Source: CALKYB01 sp964510575 (lineage in GTDB: Bacteria; Bdellovibrionota_C; UBA2361; SZUA-149; CALKYB01). From it: 64,000 bases of DNA. The notes beneath the pieces are model-generated. The model saw only the letters and a program-made list of their open reading frames with translations, had not been told where the DNA came from and did not search any database. Both the position numbers and the translations under genes were made by a program. Positions 35,076-44,562 of this stretch are shown one piece after another. Where the stretch lies: positions 1-64,000 of the forward strand of contig CAZECN010000008.1 in assembly GCA_964510575.1 (NCBI GenBank). Direction: 5' to 3'. Each line of letters starts with the position of its first letter. The stretch's first letter is position 1.

Positions 35076-36557
35076 CTAATTGCTAGCTTGCACAGCTTCG
35101 TCAAGAATTTCAACCAAAATCAACAAACAGGCCTGCATTTTTCTACAGGGTTTCACTTCAATGCCTCCAATTTTGTCAGCGTATATTACCCCCAATGAGC
35201 CATTCTTGTAGCCAATTGGTAGCGCCACATGGCAAGAGGAATCGCTAATTAGAGCTTGACCCTCAGTAGTCAAATTTCCGGACATAAAACACTTTATATC
35301 TACAGCATCTTCTATTTCGGGATCATTTAATGAACGGGCGATAGATTTAGGGTCAAAGTTTATTGTATTGCCAAGAGACATTCTACCTATCAGAGCAGTC
35401 TTGGGACCATTGATAAGCATTAGTATCACTCGGTCAAAACCTAAACCAAAAGCTACAGCCTCCATAACTGAGGCTATTATACTAGACACCGGTTCTCTGG
35501 ATTCTATAGCTTCTTTTATCTCATCTACGTATTCTTTAAATTCCTCGGTAGCGACCTCTTGACCTGAATCGTCTTCTTGCTGCTCATTGACCAAGCTCTG
35601 GGCATTGGAGACAAAGTCCTTCAGATGAGCTGGCTCATGTAGGTTTTGCAGGTTAGCAAGCTTTAGATACCGATTATATTCTTTGATGGCTTCAATAGTA
35701 GCTTTTCTAAGTTGTTGCTCTGAAAGACCTTGATTGTTTGAGGAGAATTTGAGGATAGCTTCTTCGATATTCTTAGCAGAATTACTCTGAAGGATTTCTG
35801 AAGCTAACTGGTCAGCTTGAGGAAGAATTCTGGCCAAAGGGCTTGCGCTAAGTTTTTGACTTGGCTTAGCTTCAATTAATATAGCTTTATAAAAATCGGG
35901 AATTTTTAAGCTCTCAGCTATTGCTAAATTTAGCCTTGCCCTATCTAGACCAAGAAGTTCTGACAGACTTTTTTCAACAGAGTAACCTCTATTCTCGGCT
36001 CTTTGTGTAGCTGCGCCGTAAATTTGTGGAAAGTAAAAAGATAGAAGAAGCTGACCAAGGCAATAAAGCGTTCCTGCAATGAAAGCCTCTTCGGCATCTT
36101 TCAGATTCTTTTTGTTTGAATTTTCCGCAATACTTCTAGCTAGTATTGAGGTCATAGTAGAGTGGGCGAGCTCTTTTTGAAAGAAATCTCCTTTCCTCTT
36201 ACCTTGGGTAAGACTCTGTACTCTAATTAGTCCGGCGCAGAGATCTACTAAGTTTCTCATTCCTACTTGGACCACTGCCTGAGATACTGTGAGAATTTCT
36301 GTGGAAGAGTTACAGTAAGCGCTGTTTACCAGATGAACAATTCTTGCTCCTAGAGCCGGTTCAGCTAGTACCATTGAAGCAAGTTCGTCAATCGTGACAC
36401 CTGGCTTTTGAGACATTTCTCTAAGTTCTTTTACTACTGTCTCTCGAATTGGAAAATCTCCAGCTGCGCAAAGAGCGTGTTTTAACGCTGGCAGTATTGG
36501 ATTGGTCCCACTTGTTTGACCAGGTTTCGCAGACCTAGTACCTGTTTTAGCTTCCAC
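35076..36557 (-). CDS. HDOD domain protein with C-terminal GAF-like domain
   Basis: HDOD domains are metal-free relatives of HD phosphohydrolases and act in signalling. The N-terminal half (about 25-290) carries the HDOD pattern: PIRETVVKELREMSQKPGVTIDELASMVLAEPALGARIVHLVNSAYC, the QAVVQVGMRNLVDLCAGL segment and the helix containing LYCLGQLLLSFYFP. The C-terminal part (about 335-490) resembles a GAF domain (GFDRVILMLINGPK, SCHVALPIGYKNGSLGVIYADK). The gene overlaps the upstream kinase by 11 bp and is 16 bp from the receiver, so the three are likely co-transcribed. Confidence 0.85.
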   Translation of the reverse strand: MEAKTGTRSAKPGQTSGTNPILPALKHALCAAGDFPIRETVVKELREMSQKPGVTIDELASMVLAEPALGARIVHLVNSAYCNSSTEILTVSQAVVQVGMRNLVDLCAGLIRVQSLTQGKRKGDFFQKELAHSTMTSILARSIAENSNKKNLKDAEEAFIAGTLYCLGQLLLSFYFPQIYGAATQRAENRGYSVEKSLSELLGLDRARLNLAIAESLKIPDFYKAILIEAKPSQKLSASPLARILPQADQLASEILQSNSAKNIEEAILKFSSNNQGLSEQQLRKATIEAIKEYNRYLKLANLQNLHEPAHLKDFVSNAQSLVNEQQEDDSGQEVATEEFKEYVDEIKEAIESREPVSSIIASVMEAVAFGLGFDRVILMLINGPKTALIGRMSLGNTINFDPKSIARSLNDPEIEDAVDIKCFMSGNLTTEGQALISDSSCHVALPIGYKNGSLGVIYADKIGGIEVKPCRKMQACLLILVEILDEAVQASN

Positions 36558-38799
36558 CTAGACCTCCATCGGTTATTTTAAAGGTTCCACTGTGTAGAAC
36601 ACTTTGAGTAGTCGAGTCTCTGATAGCCTTCACTATTTCGTGAGGTCTAAAAGGTTTAGGTATGAAGTCCGAGGCCCCGCTTTCAATGGCTCTTTCTCGA
36701 TCAGAGTCGAATACGCAGGCACTTACTACTATTAGAGGCATGTTTGCCAATGGAGGAGCTGTTTCTTTTCTAATATAGTTGATCAGATCGAGTCCACTTT
36801 CTCCTGGAATAGCAAGATCGACCAACGCAGCATCTATGGATTGGGATTGAGAAATAGTCTTTGCTTCTTTTACAGTAGTGGCACAGAAAGCTGCTCCACC
36901 TCCGCGGGTGACAATAGCTTCTAAAACCTGACATGTAGTTTCATTATCATCTACTATAAGGATATTGAGTCCATCCAGTCTGTTATCAACTCTACGTGTA
37001 GATTCCTCGTCAGGGCTGACCTGGTTTACTGAGCTAGAAGTGTCTAGAGGAATTAAGATCCAGAAGGTTGACCCTTTTCCTTCAACACTAGAAACACCTA
37101 TTTTACCACCGTTTAGTTCTATTAATCTTTTAGTAAGTGATAGACCAATTCCAGTTCCAGTTTGAGTCTGACTATAACTATCGACACCCCTTTCGAATCT
37201 AGTAAATAGCCTTCGTTGATGCTCTTCTGAGATACCAACTCCAGTATCGATGATCGATATTTTCACCTTATCTCCGACAATCTCAGCGTCTACTTTAACT
37301 TTTCCGCCTTGAGGAGTGTATTTTATAGCATTAGAAATTAGGTTAATGATCACCTGCCTAATATGTCTAGGGTCAACCCAAGCTTTGACTCCTTTAAGAG
37401 CGCTTGCGTCTTCAGGTAAACCAATCAGCTCTAAGCCTTTACTGTTGGCATTTTGGAGCATCAACTTGTAGTTCTGCTTTAGAAGGGAAATTACCTCAAC
37501 AGCACTAGGTTCAGCGATGTCCTTACCGGCTTCAATTTTAGAGAGGTTTAGAACTTCATCAATTAGGTCTCTTAGATGTTCACTAGATTTTGCAATCGAA
37601 TTGAGAGCTTCTTTTTGTTTTTGATTGGTCTCTCCGTAGACTCCATCACGTAGAACACTTGCGTATCCAATGATTCCTGTTAGAGGAGTTCTAAGCTCAT
37701 GACTCATATTAGCTACAAATCTGCTTTTCGCCATATTGGCTTTTTCTGACTCAGACATTTGTACGGCTAAGTCTGCAGTTCTTTTTTCAACTAACTCTTC
37801 AAGTTTTTCAGTGTAAGCAGCGACTCGTTCTTGTGATCTTGAGTTTTCAACTGCAACTGCTGCAGCTTGGGCAAATTCCTTGAGCATTAAAGTGTTTTGG
37901 CTATTAAAAACAGTGTTCTGTTTAAAACCAACAAGAATAATACCAACCGTTTGTCCCTTAGCTTGAAGAGGGTAAGAATGAAAACAGCCAATTTTATTTT
38001 TAACCAAAAAGTTCAAGCTATCGTCTTTACGGCTGGACAGATCCGGAACAGAGGAAATGCCCCCGATGCGAAGAGAATTGGCTAGTAGGGTGTTTGAAAC
38101 AGGAATTACAGCGGGTAAACTATTTCTTGGACAGCCGTAACTTCCACTTATCTCCATTTTGTCTTGTTCTTCATTTAGTAGAAAGATTAATGAAGTGTCA
38201 GCTCCGAATCTAAATGCAATCTCCCTTGAGATTGTTTTCGAAATTCTGCCGAGATCCGATCCAGATACAACCAACTGATTTAGCTCCGAGAGAACTTCAA
38301 GCCTTTCTCTATTAGTTCGAATCTCTGTTTTTAGCTGAAGTTTTTCGTAGGCGATGCCACAGGCCCAAGCGAGTTCTCGTAAGCAGGCAATAATTTCTTG
38401 GCTTGGCTCTGCCATATGCATTACTCCCAGTTTACCAAGCTTGTCATCAGCGCAATTGACATCGACGTAAGTTAGGCTAGTGCCAACCAAGTATACACCA
38501 GTTCCGTTTTTAGCTACCTTAGCTGGAGTTGATGCATCTTCTTGAAGCGGGACAACTTGCTTACCCAAGTTCGCAACTCGTTCAAGATGAGAGCTTGAGG
38601 AGTTTTTTACTGAAGGTAGAAGGAGAGTTGCGGAATGAACACCTGGCAACCTTAGGGAGTAGGTGACTATAGCGGCTAAACTTTTTCTGGGATCAGACTC
38701 AACCTGGAACAGTTTCCGTACGAATCCTCGACAAAAATCGAGATGAGAAAGGCCTTGCCTTCCCGTTATATTTTTTTCGCCCTTCTTGGACATAAACAA
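36547..38799 (-). CDS. hybrid sensor histidine kinase with GAF-like sensors and receiver
   Basis: A soluble 750-residue kinase. N-terminal GAF-like domains (about 30-170 and 190-330) precede a coiled coil, HisKA with the phospho-acceptor His in FVANMSHELRTPLTGIIGYA (near 370), an ATPase domain with N box NLISNAIKYTPQ, DTGVGI and GTGIGLSLTK (near 475-555), and a receiver domain (about 620-740) with IVDDN, ALVDLAIPG and the Lys in FIPKPFRP. No membrane segment is visible, so it senses an internal signal. It begins the kinase-HDOD-receiver unit; the separate receiver at the end may take its phosphoryl group. Confidence 0.92.
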   Translation of the reverse strand: MFMSKKGEKNITGRQGLSHLDFCRGFVRKLFQVESDPRKSLAAIVTYSLRLPGVHSATLLLPSVKNSSSSHLERVANLGKQVVPLQEDASTPAKVAKNGTGVYLVGTSLTYVDVNCADDKLGKLGVMHMAEPSQEIIACLRELAWACGIAYEKLQLKTEIRTNRERLEVLSELNQLVVSGSDLGRISKTISREIAFRFGADTSLIFLLNEEQDKMEISGSYGCPRNSLPAVIPVSNTLLANSLRIGGISSVPDLSSRKDDSLNFLVKNKIGCFHSYPLQAKGQTVGIILVGFKQNTVFNSQNTLMLKEFAQAAAVAVENSRSQERVAAYTEKLEELVEKRTADLAVQMSESEKANMAKSRFVANMSHELRTPLTGIIGYASVLRDGVYGETNQKQKEALNSIAKSSEHLRDLIDEVLNLSKIEAGKDIAEPSAVEVISLLKQNYKLMLQNANSKGLELIGLPEDASALKGVKAWVDPRHIRQVIINLISNAIKYTPQGGKVKVDAEIVGDKVKISIIDTGVGISEEHQRRLFTRFERGVDSYSQTQTGTGIGLSLTKRLIELNGGKIGVSSVEGKGSTFWILIPLDTSSSVNQVSPDEESTRRVDNRLDGLNILIVDDNETTCQVLEAIVTRGGGAAFCATTVKEAKTISQSQSIDAALVDLAIPGESGLDLINYIRKETAPPLANMPLIVVSACVFDSDRERAIESGASDFIPKPFRPHEIVKAIRDSTTQSVLHSGTFKITDGGLGGS

Positions 38800-39005
38800 T
38801 TACTATAAAACCCTTAATTTCCTTGGCCATTTTTCTGTGGAAACTGGGAGATTCTCCTATTATCTAGATCGACAGATAGAAAGGTGGACTTGAGCGAGAC
38901 TTAGATCTGAAAGAGGGAAAAATTAATGTGAAAAACTTAATAATATTAGGAGCATAGCTAAGTGCTAGATTCGATATCACCTCTTAAATTGAATCTTTGG
39001 ACGAA

Positions 39006-39048
39006 TTAAGGCGAAAAATTTCGGTTTTAGACTGCTAAGTGACTTAAA
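39006..39048 (-). repeat. possible fourth, degenerate hairpin of the repeat family
   Basis: Read on the minus strand, TTTAAG and CTTAA (five pairs) enclose a 32-nt loop carrying CTAAAACCGAAATTT, nearly the CTAAAAGCCGAAATTT of copy B, again followed by exactly five bases before the 3' arm. It overlaps the putA stop. A competing ACTGCT/AGCAGT stem (39031-39053) uses part of the same sequence, so this assignment is tentative. Confidence 0.35.
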
Positions 39049-42019
39049 GCAGTTCTGGAAGAAAGCCACTTCTAAAGGTATTTTCAGTGAGGCATTGTGT
39101 GTTTACAAACTCTTTCAGGTAGTCCGGCCCTCCTGCTTTAGTACCAAGACCTGACATTTTTGCGCCCCCAAAGGGCTGACGTCCAACTATTGCACCAGTA
39201 GATTTTCTGTTTATATAGAGGTTCCCGGCTTGAAAAAATTTCTTTGCTCTCTCTAAATTTTTTGGATTTCTGGAATAAACAGATCCAGTTAGTCCGAAAC
39301 GAGAGTCGTTTGCTAACTCAAGAGCTTTTTCGAAACTATCACACACTGTTATAGCTAAGACAGGGCCAAACACTTCTTTAGTCCAGATAGAATCCGTTTG
39401 TTTAACTTGATCGAAAATAATTGGTCTTAAAAAATAACCTTTATCTAGCGCAGGGCTTTGAGGGTATTCGTAAAGTTTTTTGCAGGATCCCTTCGTTTCT
39501 TCAACGATTTTTCTAACATGTTCTAGGTGCTCTGCATTGACTAGAGGACCTAAAACTTTGTCAGGCTCCCAAGCCGGACCAATCTCTAGGCTATCAAGTG
39601 CTTGAACAAGTCGATGTTTAAACTTTTGATATGTTGTAGGGCTTACAATAATTGCTCTAGAACAGGCACTACACTTTTGTCCTTGAAAACCAAAGCTAGC
39701 TTTTAAAACTCCCGATACAGCCTGATCCAGGTCAGCATCGGAGTCTACTATAGTTGCATTCTTGCCACCCATCTCAGCGATAACTCTTTTTACATGAATT
39801 TGCTTCTCCGAGGGAGCACTTGCTGCTAACTGATTAATCCTCAGACCTACCGCTTTCGAGCCAGTGAAGGCAATTGTTACCACGTCGGGGTGTCTTACTA
39901 AGGAATCTCCTATTTCTTCTCCAAGCCCTGGCAAGAAAGCTAAGGCGGAAGATGGAACACCAGCCTCAATTGCTAAGTCGTATAGTTTTTTAGCTACTAT
40001 TGAAGCTTGTTCTGCAGGTTTAAGGAGAACAGAATTGCCCGTAATCAATGCTGCAGTCATCATGCCACATGGAATAGCCAAGGGAAAATTCCAAGGACCT
40101 ATTACTGCAGTTACTCCTCTAGCTTTGTAGACGAGTCTATTATCTTCTCCGGGTAAGGAAAGAACACCGCGTTCTAAATACATTCGCTGGGCTTGTTCGC
40201 AGTAATAGTTAATGAAATCTATTGCCTCAGCAACTTCTCCATCCGCTTCCTCTATGCTTTTTCCGATTTCGATCACTAGTTCTGCAATAAAAGATTCCTT
40301 TTGTTTAGCGAGAAGATTGGACATTCTTTTGAAGACTTCAATACGATCCTCGTATCTCGTAGATGACCAATTAGCAAAGCCCTCAGCTAAAGACTGAACG
40401 CAATCGTTTAGAGTAGATAAGGAAGAGAGATTAATTTTTCCAATCTTTAAACTTTTTTCTGAAGGGCATCTAGTTTCTATAAGATTAGAGCATGCTATCT
40501 GGCGCCCCTTGATAATCGGTTTGATTACTTTCGGGCCTCTATTGGCTCCGCTTAGAGCCGTTTGAATTGCTTCAGATACTAAACTTCTGTCCTTCTCTAA
40601 TGAGAGGTCTAGAGGGGATTCGTTTTGAAAGCCATATTTTTCTTTAGTTGTAGATGGCTCGTCTGGGATTGGTTTGGCAAGGAGCTGTTCAGGTGTTTCG
40701 TCTTCGTGAAACTTTTGCCGAAGGAATCCTTCATTCGAGGTATTCTCCAGTAGTCTTCTAACTAGATAGCCCATTCCAGGAATCAGCTCCCCAATTGGAA
40801 CATAGTCTCTTGTTAGATACCCCTTTTGAGCAAAGCCGTCTTTGATTGGTTCTGCCATGCCATAGAGAAATTGAAACTCAAAATTTTTGGTGTCGACACC
40901 TCTAAGCCTGGCGTAGGCGGCAACTGAGGCAAGGCTTCTAATATTATGAGATCCAAAGGCTGAATATATCAGTTCACTATTATCCAGAAGTGTCTTTGAA
41001 AGTTTTTCATAATTGGCATCGGTGGAGGATTTTCTAATAAAGAGTGGATTAGCCCAGCCATTTTGCTCAGCTACCATTGACTCATAGTCCCAGTAAGCGC
41101 CTTTGACCAAGCGAATGGACAGAGGCTGATCATGTTTTTTTGAAAATGAAATTAATTGCTCTAGGTCATTTTCAGTTCTTTTGGCATAAGCTTGTAAAAC
41201 GATACCTAGGCCGTCCCAGCCAACTAACTTGGAGTCGCTCAGCACCCTGGAAAGAGTTTCAAGTGCAACTGGCACGAAATGAGATTCTTCCATATCGATA
41301 CAAAGAGCACATTTATTTTCTTTGGCTTTTAAGGCGAGGTCTAGAAATCTTTCAGTGAGAGTATCTACGGAGCGACCATGATTTAAGGGACGAGCTTGGG
41401 AGTATAGAGTTGAAAGTTTAACTGAGATTTGAGCTCGATGTCTTAAGCCTCTATGTCCTGCGTAGGATTTTAGGAAACTCCTTCTGTTTATTAGTTGAGA
41501 TGATAGAGTTTCAATTAGAGAAAGGTATTTGTCGCGGTAAGCTAGACTTTCATTTTTGCTAAGAACAGCGTCGCCTAAAAAACAGGTGATAAAAGCCCTC
41601 TCTTCGTCAAGGAGTGCTGATAGCTTAGGCATTGCAAGTTCAATATTTCCCCCAGAGATAAAACTATCAGCTACATTTTCTACCTGTTGGCGGATGATTG
41701 GTGCAGCAAGTCTAGAGGATATTCTTCCGGGCTTGAGATAGAGAGCTGTCTTCAAAGCGGCAGGTAGACTATCCGCGACTTGAGAGAAGTATTCTCTGGC
41801 GTGTTCCACTAGCTCCAGGTCATTGTCGAGGACAGGTAGAACATCAATAAAGCGAAAAAGACGAGTTTTGAAAGCCGGGTTCTTCATAGACCAGTCTAGC
41901 AGCCAGGAATTATAGAACTCTCTGGTGAAGATGGATTGACTAGTTTGGTCTACGAATTCGATTATCTCTCTACCAAAGTTCTGAATTTCCTGTTCTAGGC
42001 TTTCACTGTTTATCGCCAA
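39044..42019 (-). CDS. putA: bifunctional proline dehydrogenase / pyrroline-5-carboxylate dehydrogenase PutA
   Basis: PutA oxidises proline to glutamate in two steps. The 991 residues divide into the FAD-dependent proline dehydrogenase barrel (about 60-430, with SVKLSTLYSQARP, LCIDMEES, RLVKGAYWDYE and FQFLYGMAEP) and the aldehyde dehydrogenase domain (about 490-985, with GPWNFPLAIP, FTGSKAVG, the catalytic Glu in VIAEMGGKNA and Cys in GQKCSACSR, and EVFGPVLA). No DNA-binding ribbon-helix-helix is seen, so it is the short, non-regulatory type. It is divergent from a small membrane-protein gene across a promoter region that contains an 8-bp dyad. Confidence 0.95.
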   Translation of the reverse strand: MAINSESLEQEIQNFGREIIEFVDQTSQSIFTREFYNSWLLDWSMKNPAFKTRLFRFIDVLPVLDNDLELVEHAREYFSQVADSLPAALKTALYLKPGRISSRLAAPIIRQQVENVADSFISGGNIELAMPKLSALLDEERAFITCFLGDAVLSKNESLAYRDKYLSLIETLSSQLINRRSFLKSYAGHRGLRHRAQISVKLSTLYSQARPLNHGRSVDTLTERFLDLALKAKENKCALCIDMEESHFVPVALETLSRVLSDSKLVGWDGLGIVLQAYAKRTENDLEQLISFSKKHDQPLSIRLVKGAYWDYESMVAEQNGWANPLFIRKSSTDANYEKLSKTLLDNSELIYSAFGSHNIRSLASVAAYARLRGVDTKNFEFQFLYGMAEPIKDGFAQKGYLTRDYVPIGELIPGMGYLVRRLLENTSNEGFLRQKFHEDETPEQLLAKPIPDEPSTTKEKYGFQNESPLDLSLEKDRSLVSEAIQTALSGANRGPKVIKPIIKGRQIACSNLIETRCPSEKSLKIGKINLSSLSTLNDCVQSLAEGFANWSSTRYEDRIEVFKRMSNLLAKQKESFIAELVIEIGKSIEEADGEVAEAIDFINYYCEQAQRMYLERGVLSLPGEDNRLVYKARGVTAVIGPWNFPLAIPCGMMTAALITGNSVLLKPAEQASIVAKKLYDLAIEAGVPSSALAFLPGLGEEIGDSLVRHPDVVTIAFTGSKAVGLRINQLAASAPSEKQIHVKRVIAEMGGKNATIVDSDADLDQAVSGVLKASFGFQGQKCSACSRAIIVSPTTYQKFKHRLVQALDSLEIGPAWEPDKVLGPLVNAEHLEHVRKIVEETKGSCKKLYEYPQSPALDKGYFLRPIIFDQVKQTDSIWTKEVFGPVLAITVCDSFEKALELANDSRFGLTGSVYSRNPKNLERAKKFFQAGNLYINRKSTGAIVGRQPFGGAKMSGLGTKAGGPDYLKEFVNTQCLTENTFRSGFLPELL

Positions 42020-42141
42020 AACTTGCTCCTTCTTGCTGCCTTTTGGGGTGTTTGCTTCCGATTTGCCCGCTTTAATAGGGCTTTAGGGATTGTAGAAATT
42101 TATCTTTTCCAACAAAAGCAAAAATTGTTAGATCTAGGGTC

Positions 42142-42169
42142 TGTATCAAGTAATTTATTGATTGATACA
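42142..42169. promoter_or_regulatory. 8-bp dyad between putA and the small membrane-protein gene
   Basis: TGTATCAA (42142-42149) and TTGATACA (42162-42169) form a perfect inverted repeat with a 12-bp spacer in the only control region shared by the two divergent genes. It is a candidate operator for regulation of proline catabolism, or a leader hairpin for the rightward gene. Confidence 0.45.
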
Positions 42170-42203
42170 CAGCTACAATTTTAGGAGAGCTTAGGGGACA
42201 GTC

Positions 42204-42554
42204 ATGGTTCAGTACTATACTGACAAAAACAAGGCTAGAATTACTGCAGATGCTATTGCTATTAGCCATTTCATCGTAGCTAATGTCGTTATATTGCTAG
42301 GGGTCTTATTCCCAAAGAACAAGGTCTTTGCTCTTTTTCTTAGCCACCATTCCAATACACCCGGGGTGGATTTTGTTTATCAAATTATGGATAAGCCGGT
42401 CTACAAGATGTTTAGGGGAACGGCAGAGGGGTTCCGTGGGACTAATGACTTTATGTTCTTTCTGAGTGCAGAGGCTATTATTATTCTTGGTTCTTTTTTC
42501 TACGGTTTAATTGCTTACTTTATGCTTTCGATGTTTCTCAAGCTGACTAGATAG
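42204..42554 (+). CDS. small membrane protein of unknown function
   Basis: A 116-residue protein with two hydrophobic segments (about 22-44 and 86-110) separated by a hydrophilic loop holding FRGTAEGFRGTNDF. I do not recognise the family. The start ATG is preceded by GGGGA (about 9 bp). It is transcribed away from putA and its stop faces the biotin carboxylase stop 10 bp on, so it is a single-gene unit. Confidence 0.65.
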   Translation: MVQYYTDKNKARITADAIAISHFIVANVVILLGVLFPKNKVFALFLSHHSNTPGVDFVYQIMDKPVYKMFRGTAEGFRGTNDFMFFLSAEAIIILGSFFYGLIAYFMLSMFLKLTR

Positions 42555-42564
42555 TATTCTTTAT

Positions 42565-44562
42565 TTAAGATCCTGGATCGACTTCAATTAACTTAGTGCC
42601 CATTTCTACAGTTTGGCCTTCAGAAACTTCTACGGCAGTTACTAAACCATCGTAGCTAGCAATAACGGGATGTTCCATTTTCATAGATTCCAAAAGAACT
42701 AGTACCTGTCCCTTTTCAACTTTCTCTCCTTTTTTAACCCGAACTTCGACTATGCTTCCAGGTAAGGGGGACACGACTTCCGATTGAGAAGATAGCTGAC
42801 CAATTCTCGTAGCAGGGGTAGGGGAGATTAGGTAACGGAAGCCCTCAATATTTAGGTCGAGTTCTAAACCGTTTGTTGACTCCACTCGAGTAGAAAAGGA
42901 AAATTGTTTGGAATTTAGCTTTGCTTTTCCTTTGAGATCCCTGTTTGCTTGAATTTCCAGAAAAGCTATTTTCATTTCGTCTTTGGTACCGACTTTAACT
43001 TGAAAGGCTTCCTTTCCACTATCTTCAACACTGACTCGATCCTTCTCACTCCCTACACATGAATTGACAGTTAGGTTGTGTGCTACTGGGCCAGATAAGG
43101 AAAGTGGGTTGAGTCTTGAATTTGATGAGAGTGAATGTTCTCTTAGTGCTCCTGCAAAAGCTAAAACCTCCTCCAAGCTTAGAGAGGGTGAAGGACTAAG
43201 GTTTTCGAAATTCTCTTCGAGAAATCTGGTAGTTGGATGAGAACTTTGGTCAAGGTAAAGATTAAGCAGAGACTGTAGTAAGGGTATATTAGTTTGCAGT
43301 CCTGATATTTCAGTCTCCTTTAAAGCAGCTAGTAGAGACCTAGCAGCTTCTTCTCGACTTTCTTCCACGGCAATCATCTTGCAGAGTAAGGAATCGTAGT
43401 CTCCACCAATTCGCAAAGACTGACAGAGGTTATGGTCAATTCGTAGATTTTTGCTTTCCGTGGGTAAGGAAAGGTTCGTGATTAAACCAGTTTGTGGAAG
43501 GAGGTTTCCAACGGGGTTTTCAGCGCAAATTCTTAGTTCAATGGCTACAGTGGAAGGAGAGATCTTGCTAGGGTCCAATTTTAAGCTTTCACCAGTGGCG
43601 ACTTTTAGATGCTCCTCTACTAGGTCTAATTCACAGAGTAGTTCGGTGACTGGATGTTCCACCTGAATTCGAGGATTAACTTCGAGTAAGAAATAGTCCT
43701 CGCTCTCAGAGTCAACTAGAAACTCGACTGTAGCCAGGCCTCTCAGAGAGGCTGCTTTCCCTAAAACAACAGAGTCTTTGAAAAGCTTTTCTCTTAGTTT
43801 TTTGGAAAGACCTTCTGCAGGAGCAATTTCGATGATTTTTTGGTGTCTACGCTGTAGGCTACAATCGCGGTCGAAAAGATGACAGCAATTCTTACCATCT
43901 CCAATCACCTGAACTTCTATATGCCGGGCATTTAAGATTGCTCTTTCTGCAATTAATTCGCTCGAAGCAAAGGCTTTCTCCGCCTCTCGGCGGGCAGAAA
44001 CAATTGAATCGTCTAGTTCTTCAATCTTTCTGACCAAACGCATTCCTTTTCCACCTCCCCCGTGGGCGGCTTTGATCATCAAAGGAAGGCCTATGGATTC
44101 TGCCAATTCTTGACTGGAGACACCATTTCTCAGCTCCAATCCCTTGGGTATTGAAACTTTATTCTTAGTAGCAAGTTCTCTGGTTTTTAGTTTGTCGCCA
44201 AAAAGCTTCAAGGTTTTGGAGCTTGGTCCAATGAAGTTTAGCTTGTTTTCTTCGCAAAGCTTAGCAAGTTGGGCGTTTTCTGAAAGAAAACCATAACCAG
44301 GATGAATTGCGTCAGAGTTACTATCTAGAGCAGCTTGAACAATAGTTTCCGGTTCTAGGTAGGCTAGGGAATGACCTATTCTCAAGCTAAGGTCTGTTTC
44401 TCTCAGGTGCGGTAACTGTCGGTCTTTATCACTATAGACAGCTACTGTTTCAATGCCTAGTCTTTGACAGGTGCGATTGATCCGACGAGCGATTTCTCCA
44501 CGATTAGCTATTAGTATTCTTTTGATGCTACTCAAGGTCATCTTACATTCTGAAGATGCCAA
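42565..44562 (-). CDS. mccA: acyl-CoA carboxylase biotin-containing subunit (methylcrotonyl-CoA type)
   Basis: This subunit carboxylates its own biotin with ATP and bicarbonate. The 665 residues start with the biotin carboxylase module (about 10-455): RILIANRGEIARRI, HPGYGFLSENA, the ATP-grasp glycine loop AAHGGGGKGMRLV, LEVNPRIQVEHPVTEL. A poorly conserved middle region follows, and a C-terminal biotinyl domain (about 595-665) with the biotin Lys in ESMKMEHPV. The stand-alone order BC-linker-BCCP plus the partner gene upstream points to methylcrotonyl-CoA carboxylase (leucine breakdown); propionyl- or geranyl-CoA remain possible. It overlaps the partner by 20 bp. Confidence 0.85.
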   Translation of the reverse strand: MASSECKMTLSSIKRILIANRGEIARRINRTCQRLGIETVAVYSDKDRQLPHLRETDLSLRIGHSLAYLEPETIVQAALDSNSDAIHPGYGFLSENAQLAKLCEENKLNFIGPSSKTLKLFGDKLKTRELATKNKVSIPKGLELRNGVSSQELAESIGLPLMIKAAHGGGGKGMRLVRKIEELDDSIVSARREAEKAFASSELIAERAILNARHIEVQVIGDGKNCCHLFDRDCSLQRRHQKIIEIAPAEGLSKKLREKLFKDSVVLGKAASLRGLATVEFLVDSESEDYFLLEVNPRIQVEHPVTELLCELDLVEEHLKVATGESLKLDPSKISPSTVAIELRICAENPVGNLLPQTGLITNLSLPTESKNLRIDHNLCQSLRIGGDYDSLLCKMIAVEESREEAARSLLAALKETEISGLQTNIPLLQSLLNLYLDQSSHPTTRFLEENFENLSPSPSLSLEEVLAFAGALREHSLSSNSRLNPLSLSGPVAHNLTVNSCVGSEKDRVSVEDSGKEAFQVKVGTKDEMKIAFLEIQANRDLKGKAKLNSKQFSFSTRVESTNGLELDLNIEGFRYLISPTPATRIGQLSSQSEVVSPLPGSIVEVRVKKGEKVEKGQVLVLLESMKMEHPVIASYDGLVTAVEVSEGQTVEMGTKLIEVDPGS

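Noticed and set aside
42072..42269. Minus-strand 65-codon frame in the putA divergent region
   Set aside because: Overlaps the start of the small membrane-protein gene and the dyad, with no coding signature.
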